Shown here: positions 10,023-19,920 of the stretch, piece after piece
Layout: every line of letters begins with the position of its first letter
Position numbering within the stretch: position 1 is the first letter of the stretch
NCBI GenBank assembly: GCA_037349105.1
Contig: JAYJMM010000099.1
Coordinates: 3,201,501-3,265,500 of the forward strand
Reading direction: 5' to 3'
Length of the DNA: 64,000 nt
Origin: Limnomonas spitsbergensis
Lineage: Eukaryota; Chlorophyta; Chlorophyceae; Chlamydomonadales
The notes under the pieces: generated by a model
Told to the model about the DNA's origin: nothing
What the model saw: the letters and a program-made list of their open reading frames with translations, nothing else
Databases searched by the model: none
Program-made: the position numbers and the translations under genes

Positions 10023-10660
10023 CTGAGCAATGCACACATAAGAAGAGAACAGTCAAAGAATGAGGACAAAAGCGCCAGAATGAGAGCAGACAGGCCGCAT
10101 AGGAGGAGGTGTTCTGAACCAACGAGTCCCTGAGCAATGCAAGAATAGGAGCAGCAGCACAAGAATAACGCGGCAAACAGCACAAAAGGAGAGCAGGCAC
10201 GCCGCATAGGAGTTGTTCTAAACCAAAGTGTCCCTGAGCATTGCACACGGTGAGAGGTGAGAGGTGATCTGTGCAAAAAAATGGAGAACAGTGCAAGACG
10301 GATGTGATCAGCACAGTAATGAGAGCAGACAGGCTGCATAGGAAGAGGCCTTAAGGACACCAGCCTATCCCTGGGCAGTGACAAATTATAAGGGGAACAG
10401 CGGCGCAAGAATGAGGACAGAAGTGGCTCAACAATAAGGAGGTCAGAAGCGCAACAATGAACGGGGAGAAAGGTAGAATATAGAGACGCAACGGACCGCG
10501 TGGGAGGGGGCTTCCTGAGGCCACGTGCCCCTGTGAGCACGAGCGCAAGAATGAGAGGGAAACGCCACAATGAGGACAAAAGGGCAAAAATGATGATAAC
10601 AGCGCCAGAGCTCCTCAATTTGAACAGCAGCGGCAGCATGCAAGCGATTTTGTTGGCATG
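10023..10660 (-). repeat. VPS35: decayed copies of VPS35 exon 18 start
   Basis: Four decayed copies of the exon 18 acceptor and first 50 bases lie at about 10085-10140, 10190-10244, 10325-10380 and 10490-10545. Each keeps GCTCAGGG-like acceptor sequence followed by TTGGTTCAGAACACCTCC-like exon sequence. The real acceptor is at 10023-10024. Repeated at 19921-20558. Confidence 0.75.
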
Positions 10661-10689
10661 ACAGCTGTCACAAACCTCTACTCATGGAG

Positions 10690-10975
10690 GGTACATAAAA
10701 GAAGCTGGCATGAAGCTGACATGTAGTTGGCTGGAGCAGTCAAGAAGCTGACATGAAGCTGACGCAAATATGAATATATGATATGGAGCTAGCATGAAGC
10801 TGGCGTGAAGCTAACATGAAGCTGACACAAATCTGGCCTGGATCTAGCAAGAAGCTGGCTGGAGCTGTCAAGAAGCTGACATGAAGCTGCCACAAATTTG
10901 GCATGGAGCTAGCATGGAACTAGCATGAAGCTGGCAAGAAGCTAACATGGCGCTGGCATGATGACGTCAATACGC
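10690..10975 (+). repeat. AAGCTGRCATG minisatellite
   Basis: About 20 degenerate units of GAAGCTGGCATGAAGCTGAC fill the segment. It is non-coding and lies in the intron between exons 17 and 18. Copy 2 is at 20588-20873. Confidence 0.8.
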
Positions 10976-11105
10976 TTTCATGAACCAGGGGTTAATGGGC
11001 AGAGCAACCGTTATGGCGGTAATGGCACTGAGGGAGATAACTGCTTTTTCTCATGTGGGAAGGAATCGTTCAAAATCATCCTAAACGCCCTTCCTAGCAG
11101 CTCCA

Positions 11106-12048
11106 TTGCCCTTCCCCCCCGCACTTAACACCCGTCTCCCTCCCTCTCCGGCCCCCCCTCCTCCCTCACACCTGTTATCAGCCCCCTTCCCCGGCCCCCC
11201 CTCCTCCCTCACACCTGTTATCAGCCCCCTTCCCCGGCCCCCCCTCCTTCCTCACACCTGTTATCAGCCCCCCTCACCGGCCCCCCCTCCTTCCTCACAC
11301 CTGTTATCAGCCCCCCTCACCGGCCCCCCCTCCTCCCTCACACCTGATATCAGCCCCCTTCCCCGGCCCCCCCTCCTTCCTCACACCTGTTATCAGCCCC
11401 CCTCACCGGCCCCCCCTCCTTCCTCACACCTGTTATCAGCCCCCCTCACCGGCCCCCCCTCCTTCCTCACACCTGTTATCAGCCCCCCTCACCGGCCCCC
11501 CCTCCTTCCTCACACCTGTTATCAGCCCCCCTCACCGGCCCCCCCTCCTTCCTCACACCTGTTATCAGCCCCCTTCCCCGGCCCCCCTCCTTCCTCACAT
11601 CTGTATTCAGTCCTCCTCCTCCCTCACATCTGCTATCAGCCCCCCTTCTTCCTTGCCCCTGATTCCAGCTACCCTCTTTCCCTCCTCTGTCTCCCCCTCC
11701 TCCCACCTCTGTCTCCCCCTCCCCCGCTCCCCTGTCCCCCTCTCTCCCTCCCCTGTCCCCCTCCCCCGGTCCCCTGTCCCCCTGTCCCCCTCCTCCCCCT
11801 CCCCCACTCCCCTGTCCCCCTCCTCCCCCTCCCCCGCTCCCCTGTCCCCCTGTCCCCCTCCTCCCCCTCCCCCACTCCCCTGTCCCCCTCCTCCCCCTCC
11901 CCTGCTCCCCTGTCCCCCTGTCCCCCACCTCCCCCTCCCCCGCTCCCCTGTCCCCCTCCTCCCCCTCCCCCTCCCCCGCTCCCCTGTCCCCCTCCTCCCC
12001 CTCCCCCTCCCCCGCTCCCCTGTCCCCCTCCTCCCCTCCCTGCCGCAC
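11106..12048 (-). repeat. VPS35: C-rich minisatellites copying the exon 17 donor
   Basis: About 11 units of 42 bp (TCACACCTGTTATCAGCCCC plus CCTCACCGGCCCCCC...) fill 11150-11600. About 350 bp of CCCCTGTCCCCCTCCTCCCC units follow to 12040. On the minus strand each 42-bp unit reads GCTGATAACAGGTGTGAGG, while the real exon 17 end reads GCTGATAACAG followed by GTGCGG. The array is therefore a chain of copies of that exon end with its donor. Copy 2 is at 21004-21946. Confidence 0.8.
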
Positions 12049-12158
12049 CTGTTATCAGCTGTAAATACATGGCAGCGATGCAGCATGCCCACAATGGACT
12101 GCAGGGCCGTGACACGATGTCGCTGGTCTGCAATGCCCTCTTCATACAGGGTGAAGGC

Positions 12159-12770
12159 CTGGGAGGAGGGATGTGTGATAATGAGTAATGTGTGATGAGT
12201 AATGTGTGACACGTTTTGAGTGATATCATGGACTGCAGGTTCTGTTATAAGTTGGGGGCGAAGGGTGGCTCTCATGGTCCGCATTCCGCAATGCCCTCAT
12301 CAGACAGGGTGAAGGCCTGGGAGGAGGGTTGAGTGACATGTGATGTGTACTGTGTAATGAGTGATACAGTGTACTGCAGGGTCTGTGATGAGTTGCGAGT
12401 GAAGGGTGGTGCTGCTGGTCTGCAACGCACTCTTCATACCGGGGGAATGCCTCAATGCGTGATGTGTGCTGAGTAATGTGTGATAAGTAATGTGTGACAT
12501 GTTTGAGTGGCACACTGTACTGCAGGGTCTGTGATGAGTTGCGAGTGAAGGGTGGTTCTGCTGGTGTGCAAAGCCCCTTCCACCCAAGGTGAAGGCCTCG
12601 GTGAGTGTTGTGTGATGAGCAATGTGTGATACTTACTGTGTGACATGTTTTGCGTGACACACTCTGCTGCAGGGTCTGCAAAGCCCCCTTCACACAGGGG
12701 TGAAAGCTTGCAATGCATATTGCATGACATTTCAAGCGTGTTGTGTGATGTCTGATGCGTTATGTGTGAT
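12159..12770 (-). repeat. VPS35: four decayed copies of VPS35 exon 17
   Basis: Units of about 150 bp upstream of exon 17 repeat its start. Each has an acceptor-like CAGGCCTTCACCC block and then TGTATGAAGAGGGCATTGCA-like sequence. They are decayed at about 12225-12320, 12370-12455, 12510-12600 and 12650-12715. CCTGCAGTCCATTG-like exon sequence is also repeated. Copy 2 is at 22057-22668. Confidence 0.75.
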
Positions 12771-14039
12771 GATGCCCCCCCCCCCCCCCCCCCTCCGGCA
12801 CACCTCTTCAAAGGACTGATAGGCCAGCATTTCCAGCTTTGCCTCCTCCGATGCCGAGCAGCCGGCAGCCAGCAGCAGCCTCAATGCCGTCATTGGCTCT
12901 TGAGGCGCCTCAGCCAACAGGCCACACAGCTCCAGAACCCACTGGAAGTCAGACAGAAGCCGAACAGAAGTCAGAGAGAAGCTAGAGATGAGTCAGAGAT
13001 AAGTCAGAGATAAGTCAGAGAGATGTTAGAGATAAACCCTAAACCACCCACCTGAAGCAGTGCCTCTGCGGTGATTGTTGCGCCAGGCCCGCCCTCTGCT
13101 CCCGTTGCCACCGCCTCAGTCCCCGCACACGCTGCTGCTGCTGCTGCTTCCGATTCTGCTGCTCGTGGTGGTACTGCTCCTGGTTTCAGAGCCCCGGCGC
13201 TGTTGTCAACACCGGCAGAGTCAGCATTCACACCTGCATCCATACCGGCAGAGTCAGCATCCACACTGGCACAGTCAGCATCCACCCCTGCGACCACATC
13301 GTCACATTCAACATCCACACTTTCGTCCACATTGGCACAGTCAGCACCCACACTTTCGTCCACATTGGCACAGTCAGCATCCACACCTGCATCCATACCG
13401 GCACAATCAGCACCCCAAACTGCATCCACACTGGCACAGTCAGCACCCCAAACTGCATCCACACTGGCACAGTCAGCACCCACACCTGCATCCACACTGG
13501 CACAGCCAGCATTCACACCTGCATCCACACCTGCATCCACAGCTCCACACCTGTATCTACACATACATTGGCCGCGGCGCCTGCTGCGTCAGCCTTCCCA
13601 CCTGCATCGCCAGGAGCAGCAGCAGCAGTTGCAGGTGCCGCGGCACCAACAACGTCTGGGGCTGCTGTTGATCCTGCTGCTCTTGTTGTTGCTGCTGAGG
13701 TGCCGGCGGCGTCAGGGGCGTGTGGCTCTGTGACACCACTGGAAGCAGCCGAAGGGGCAGCATTGGCGATTCGCCTCACGATCTGCGCACAGGGATCACA
13801 CGTGGGACACGATGGCGACAGGATGGCGACAGACACTGGAGCACATGCTGCGACTTCAAACAATAAACGATAAATTCTGACGCAAGGCCACCCATTAAAA
13901 ATCCAAGGCACATGCTGACCAAAATCCAAACCACCCTATAAAAACGAGTCCTTGAGTGCCAAGGCTGGGTTGCGTGTCCTGATCCTCAAACGCACACGAG
14001 CCACTCCCCCCTCCCCCTCCCTACCCGCCCCTACCTAGC

Positions 14040-14560
14040 GCAGAACCCCAGGGCTGGCAGCGCGTGCCGTACCGCGTGTTGCTTGATATTGGGTTCCCAA
14101 AACTATTGGCCAATGGCCATTGAACCTAGGGCGGCCCCCCACCTCCCAACCCCTCCACTGACCTTCCTCCCCCTAGCCTCCCAGCCAAGCCCACCCCAGT
14201 AAGCCGTAAACCACGTATCGTTTCAAGCTTGCGGCGATGGTCCCAAATTCAAACCCTTTCCTTAAGGGCCCTGAACCCCAGGGCTGGCAGCAGGTGTCAA
14301 ACCGTTATAGGGTTAGGGTTACGAGTTCAGGGTATATATTTAGTTGACGGTGTTTGTCTCAAAACCCCAACCCTTACGTTCAAAGCACGGAAAACCAGGG
14401 CTGGCACCGGGGGCCAAACCTTACTACGCTCTTCCAAGGTCAGGGTTACGAGCTCAGGGTATTTAACTTTCCTCTAAAGCCCAAAGCCCTTACCTTACAA
14501 AAGCAGAACCCCAGGGCTGGCAACATATCCTCAACCTCCCAAGTTCAACATTTTTAAGGT
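14040..14560 (-). repeat. VPS35: copies of VPS35 exon 14 end and donor
   Basis: AACCCCAGGGCTGGCA, which is the end of exon 14 on the other strand, recurs at about 14045, 14275, 14395 and 14510 with donor-like TTACCTT sequence beside some copies. The true exon end is at 14620-14650. Copy 2 is at 23937-24457. Confidence 0.8.
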
Positions 14561-14799
14561 TCAGGGTTCAGGGTCTAGATGAAGTCAACAGTTTTTGTCA
14601 AAAGCCCCCCAACCTTTACCTTTAAGGCGCAGAACCCCAGGGCTGGCAGCGTGTGCCGCACGCGCCTTGGCCCGCCTGCCAGCAGCTCCTCCCTGGCTGT
14701 CACGAGGAGGGCGTGGTGCGTGGCTGGGTCGTCGCTGTGGAGGCTGTGCAGCAGACGCGCCACCAACACCTGCTCCGCCGCGACGTCCTGTTCGTTTTG

Positions 14800-15045
14800 G
14801 GGGGTTTAGGATTTGGGTTTGGGTTTGGGTTTGGGTTTAGGGTTGGGGTTAAGGGTTGGGGTTTAGGGCTGGGGTTTATAGGGTTGGGGTTGGGGTTGGG
14901 GTTTATAGGGTTGGGTTTAGGGTTGGAGTTTATAGGGTTGGGGTTTAGGGTTGGGGTTAAGGGTTGGGGTTTAGGGTTGGGGTTTAGAGGTGGGGTTAAG
15001 GGTTGGGGATAAGTGTTGGGGTTTATAGGGTTGGGGTTTGGGGGG
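14800..15045 (+). repeat. TTTAGGG-like telomeric-type array in intron
   Basis: About 240 bp of GGGTTTGGGTTTAGGGTTGG variants lie just upstream of exon 14 (minus strand sense: CCAAACCCTAAACCC). It is interstitial and degenerate. Copy 2 is at 24697-24942. Confidence 0.85.
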
Positions 15046-15329
15046 GTAATGTGTGTGACGTGTGTGTGTGCTGGTGTGTGCTGTTCTTGTGTGTGTAAAA
15101 GGGGGGAAAGTTGGGCTTGCCAAGCAGGCAAATGGTTCTAAAGGATAATACAATAAAGTGGAGCACGGGCATGCTGCAACAGGACCTCTCACTTGCAGAC
15201 GGGAGTGTAGCTGAATTGAAATGTAGATGACGTGTAGCTGAAGTGTAGCTGACATAAACGCGCGATGATACTTCTGGGGGACCCCTATGAGCCTGGCTCA
15301 CAACGTTTGCGTACTCGAAACATCCAGCC

Positions 15330-15986
15330 ATGTGCCCATATTCTCATGCGCCCATGCGTCTACATACCCATACCAGCATGCGCGCACATGCCCATGCAGC
15401 CATACGCCCATGCACCTATGTACCCATGCAGCCATACGCCCATGCGCCTACGTACCCATGCAGCCATATGCCCATGCGCTTACATACCCATGCGCCTACA
15501 TACCCATGCATCCATATGCCCATGCGGCCATATGCCCATGCACCTACAGGCCCATGCGCCTACATATCCATGCATAGATATGCCCATGCGCCTACCTATC
15601 CGTGCATCCATATGCCCATGCGGCCATATGCCCATGCGCCTACATGCCCATGCGCCTACATGCCCATGCGCCTACATATCCATGCATCCATATGCCCATG
15701 CGCCTACATGCCCATGCGCCTACATATTCATGCACCTACATATCCATGCATCCATATGCCCATGCGCCTACATGCCCATGCGCCTACATATCCATGCATC
15801 CATATGCCCATGCGCCTACATATCCATGCATCCATATGCCCATGCACCTACATGCCCATGCGCCTACATATCCATGCATCCATATGCCCATGCGCCTACA
15901 TATCCATGCATCCCTATGCCCATGCGGCCATATGCCCATGCTCCTATATGCCCATGCGCCCACATGCCTATGCGCCTACATATCCA
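15330..15986 (+). repeat. CATGCGCCTACAT minisatellite, truncated in copy 1
   Basis: Units of 12-36 bp (CATGCGCCTACATATCCATG, CATCCATATGCCCATGCGG) run to the duplication junction at 15986. The sequence is open in all plus frames because of its composition, not because it is a gene. Confidence 0.9.
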
Positions 15987-16108
15987 AAACACCACCTGCT
16001 GCATGCGTGCATGCGTGCATGCGCACATAAAGTATTTATGCATATGTTTCATATTATGCATTGTTGTGAGAAACAACCTTGTGGCATGTGTCAATACTGT
16101 AACAGTAC

Positions 16109-16879
16109 CTAATACTCATACAGGTCCTTTCCGGTACCTTTCGTCAGCCGCAGGTCGAGATCTAGCACATCTTGAAAGGCTGGCTGAAACTTCTCTCGGT
16201 CACCCACCAACACACTAGGCGCGACCTGGTCCACAAGCTCATCATAGGAGAAGTGCCGATAACTGGTCTCGTGAATGAACTTGTCGAACTCAGATTTGCC
16301 CTCCGCAATCATCGTCCATAGCTCAGTGGGGCTGTCTGTGATCGCCAGTTCCTTCTGTAGCTTGCTCCAGTACTGCTGTAGGTCAGGGAAACGTTGGATG
16401 CCTCCAATGTTGGTAATGCGGTATTTACCCCAGAACTGCTTTGCAGGCATGCCACTCTCTGCGATTAGCCTTCGCAGGAGCTTCTCATTGACGGCATGGT
16501 ATATCTGACGTACTGCCAACAGCTCTTCTTTTGCTTCCATTTGGGCTTTCAATTCCGCAATCTCGTCCTTCAGACTCAGTACTTGTTGCCAAAGCTGGGC
16601 GTTGTCTGTTTTTAGGTCCACCACGAGGTGCAATAGGTTGTTTAAGTCCCTCACAAGCCGGTCTGGCAGAATCTCCCAAACGTGATCAATCAGCTCCTTC
16701 AACCCATGACAAGCTTGAGAAACTCTGCTGTGTCTGCGTACGTCTCGAGCAGTCGCTCCATCTGCTGCTGCAGATTGCGTCTCATTGGCTCTGCCATTTA
16801 TTGAATGCGCCGAAATAATTGAGCTTGCCCCAACCAGCAAATTGAACGCGCTGCAACAGGCAACAAGCCCTTGGTACAT
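16109..16879 (-). CDS. coiled-coil protein, unknown family (copy 2)
   Basis: This is the second copy of the ORF at 6211-6981, intact and identical except for Leu instead of Phe in the motif PSVFVGD. Both copies keep a full reading frame, consistent with a recent duplication. Confidence 0.5.
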   Translation of the reverse strand: MYQGLVACCSAFNLLVGASSIISAHSINGRANETQSAAADGATARDVRRHSRVSQACHGLKELIDHVWEILPDRLVRDLNNLLHLVVDLKTDNAQLWQQVLSLKDEIAELKAQMEAKEELLAVRQIYHAVNEKLLRRLIAESGMPAKQFWGKYRITNIGGIQRFPDLQQYWSKLQKELAITDSPTELWTMIAEGKSEFDKFIHETSYRHFSYDELVDQVAPSVLVGDREKFQPAFQDVLDLDLRLTKGTGKDLYEY

Positions 16880-17792
16880 CCCCCAAAGCTGCGTCCACAC
16901 TTTTCCGTACTCTAGAGCGAATTACAGCAAAGGTGGTGGCAATGTGAGTGAATGTCGTGGACGAAAGCGATGGCCAACAGATGAATAAACAACCCAACTC
17001 ATTGCATCCAATGGGATGCTGGACTTTGGATGTGAAGAAGGTTTGGGAGTGATATGCATATCCAACACACACTGCAACACACAGTACACAAAATGCAGCT
17101 GCAGCTTGCAGAGCACTGCACATCGACAGCCCAGGGCCAGCCCCAGCAACGACAGAGCGCAGCCTCACAGACATGCAGCAGCCCACAGCTGTCAGAGAAC
17201 GTGACCAGCGAAAAGGGTTAACACATATCAGAGGGGCAGGCAGGAAACTCCAAGAGCAAGCAAAGAAACAAGCAACTAACCTGTCAGAGAACATGACCAG
17301 CGAAAAGGGTCACGAGCCTCCAACAGTAGACTCAAAACACAAAGCACTGTAAACCCTGAGACCTGAGACTGTTCAGACCCTATACTGCAACACTCCCACT
17401 CAGGCTCAGGCTCAGCAACAAAACTCTGAAGCTCAAGAAGAACTCAACACAAAGTTCAAACGCAACTGAAAGTCCATCGAGATTCCTTAGGTTGCCTGTC
17501 ACGATGCTCTGGGGATGCTTGGGATGATGTCATGGACTCTTGATGCATGATTTCCTATGGATCTGGACTTTGAGCCGGTCCCGTTTTGTGTGACGTCATT
17601 CCGCTCAGTCAATAACTTTAAGAGATTTATCTGAGATCTCTGGAGCTCATCTACATGCCGTCTGGGAGGGTGCAGCGAGCGGCATACGATATACTAGCTG
17701 ACTACATTCAAATAAAACGGAAAGCGTACATGTGATAACACACACACACACACACACACACTTACACTTACACACACACACCATACTATTGT

Positions 17793-18822
17793 CTATCGGG
17801 GGCAGGCAAATCCCGTTGCAGACGCTGGTACCGGCGAAAGCTGAATGAGAGCATCATGACTGGCCTCGTATATGTTGCGAAGTTGCTCCAGCTCATCCTG
17901 CATCATCATCATCATGTCCATGATATCCGTCCTCTTCGCCTGCAGAGAAAGAAAGGTAGAGGGCCCCTCTCCGTGTGTTGACCAGAGGACAGTGGGAGCA
18001 CGACGCAGACAATGTTTTTCAGACAGTTCAGAGTTAGGGATAATGTGTTTCTTTTTCTCGATAAGTCTCTACATGCATTTCATATCCTTATCTTACCTGG
18101 TCTTCTTCGCTGTCAGACACCGACACGTCGATGACAACAGGGTGACTCTGCTCTGTCGTCTTCTTGGCCTGCGTCTTCTGCTGACTCCTAGGGGATAACC
18201 GAATCAGGGGCAGCGTCGTCGACAAGAGGGGGTGAGGACACAGCTCGTGTTTCTTCATGGACGAATTCAGGTAGGGAACTATAGGGTTGAACCCGACGAT
18301 GCCGACCATCCGGTTGCACACGGAGCAGCGATCCTTCACCACAACCTGCGAGTCGAATGCATGGACCTTGAGGCGTATGATCAAGTCGATTGCGAGTCGA
18401 ATGCATGGACCTTGAAGCGAATGACCAAGTCGATTGCAAGAACGCATAACAGGCTCACGTGTTCATATTCAGGCGAATACGGTGCTGCCTCATCAGGCTG
18501 CATCGAATCGCAGTATTGTATCCTCTCCAGGAAGTAACCCATGGTCTGCAAAAAGGAAGAGACGAGATCAGATGAGGAAGAATACCCTACCCTACCCCCC
18601 CTTCCCCCCTCTCTATCTCTCTCGCTCTCTCCTGTTTTACCTGGCCGAAGTTCTTCATCGGGATCGTGGTCTGCACGGGGTCACCCCCTTTCTTCGGGGT
18701 GCACATCACGTCGACGAAGTATTTCCCTCTGCCCACCAAGTTGTATGCATCGAGAGAAAAAGCATTGGTGCATGAACCAAACCAGTTCTTGTCGACATAC
18801 GGTACTGGGACAAGCCAGGGGA
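17793..18822 (-). CDS. spliced gene with SUMO-interaction-like motif (copy 2)
   Basis: The exons are 18641-18822, 18459-18545, 18097-18345 and 17793-17939. I saw no coding difference from copy 1. It lies directly downstream of VPS35 exon 18 copy 2, on the same strand. Confidence 0.6.
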
Positions 18823-19820
18823 CTGCGAGGTATGCATTTCAATCAGATTTCTGATATCAATACGCGTATGGTCAGTCATTTTACAGAAAGTTATGCACGA
18901 AGTTGCGATGCATCGGACGTGGGCGGCGTGAGCAAGAGACCACCCTTTACACACGATTCACACATGATCCACACATGCGGGGTGTCACGCGGGGCTTCAT
19001 CCTGCAGGGGGAATCAAGTTGTTCAGACACCCTGTAAGCCATACATGATCCACACACGATTCACACATGATCCACACATGATCCACACATGATCCACACC
19101 ATGGAAAGGCCCGGAGCTTCATCCTGCAGTGAGAAAGCACGAGACTTCAATAAGACACCATGTGCTCATCACAATCCACAGACTATTCACACATTTTTCG
19201 TACACTGTTCACACATGATTCACACGCAATTCGTACATTACTAATAAAATCACGGGCAGGGCACCGGACTTCATTCTCAAGGCCAAAGTTAAACAAGGCG
19301 GGTGTGCTATCCCAACCAACTGTGATCCAACGCACCCGCCTCACCCATAATACTTGCGTGCCGAATACAGGTCCGTGAGGATTCACACATTACCCACACA
19401 TGATCCACACGTGAATCAAACATGATTCAAACCTACTTCGCAAATTCCATTCGAACCACAAACAGCATGATGCCCTGTTGCTCGAGCCACCGGCTGAAGT
19501 CAAACTTTCATCTCTATCGGGCCCAGTGGGGGCCGCCCCAAAAACTCCGCTCGGTGTGCGACAGACATAAATATATAGGAACGCCCACCTGCCACGCCAG
19601 GTGTGAACCTGGAACGCCAGGTGTGAACCAGCCGCACGAGGTATGAACCTGCCACGTCAGATGCCCCCTAAACCCTAAACCATAAAGCCAATGCCCCCTA
19701 AACCATTAACCACAAAGCCAATTCCCCTACTTTGAAACCCAACTGCAACGCCAGGTGTGACCTCCCACCGGCCAATCTAGGTGTGACCTCGCACCTGACA
19801 AGCAAAGTGTGACCTCTCAC

Positions 19821-19920
19821 CTGCCAAGCCAAGTGTGAACATGCACACACCGCCCTGCACTGGTCTCCCCTCTTGAGCAGACAGGCCGCATAGGAGGAGG
19901 TGTTCTGAACCAACGTATCC
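19821..19920 (-). CDS. VPS35: VPS35 exon 18 (copy 2), last one found
   Basis: Encodes [20 protein letters not shown] and [13 protein letters not shown] before a GTGAGA donor. The family continues with about 100 more residues, which I could not find downstream. Copy 1 is at 9923-10022. Confidence 0.92.

Larger units (their letters stand above)
9923..14787 (-). pseudogene. VPS35: VPS35 exons 14-18, orphan duplicate (copy 1)
   Basis: The second set of VPS35 exons 14 (14620-14787), 15a (13602-13782), 15b (13052-13530), 16 (12804-12941), 17 (12049-12158) and 18 (9923-10022) has open frames and intact splice sites. It has no exons 1-13 in front, because its upstream end abuts copy 2 of the duplication. 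It cannot make a full protein alone unless a transcript reads through copy 2. Exon 16 has Ser in YQSFEE where copy 2 has Phe; Phe fits the family pattern (AYEF). I infer that copy 1 is the drifting copy. Confidence 0.75.
6089..15986 (+). repeat. 9.9-kb tandem duplication, copy 1
   Basis: Every base from 6089 to 15986 recurs at an offset of 9898 (9897 after a poly-C tract at about 12775). I saw about six substitutions and one homopolymer indel. The unit carries the coiled-coil ORF, the SUMO-motif gene and VPS35 exons 14-18. Its right end falls inside the CATGCGCCTACAT minisatellite, which is joined directly to AAACACCACCTGCTG at 15987. Confidence 0.95.

Noticed and set aside
9800..10639. 279-codon minus-strand ORF taken as one gene
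   Set aside because: Only about 33 codons (exon 18 of VPS35) match a family; the rest is intron containing decayed exon copies in other frames.
11106..12188. 360-codon Pro-rich ORF (plus) and Gly-rich ORFs (minus)
   Set aside because: C-rich minisatellite antisense to VPS35 exon 17; overlaps the real exon on the other strand.
13531..13601. 16-base intron GTATGTGTAGATACAG at 13551-13566 as the exon 15 frame fix
   Set aside because: Far too short for a spliceosomal intron; the 71-base alternative fits the phase.
14800..15045. True chromosome end (telomere)
   Set aside because: Degenerate, short, mixed TTTAGGG/TTGGGG, and gene sequence continues on both sides.
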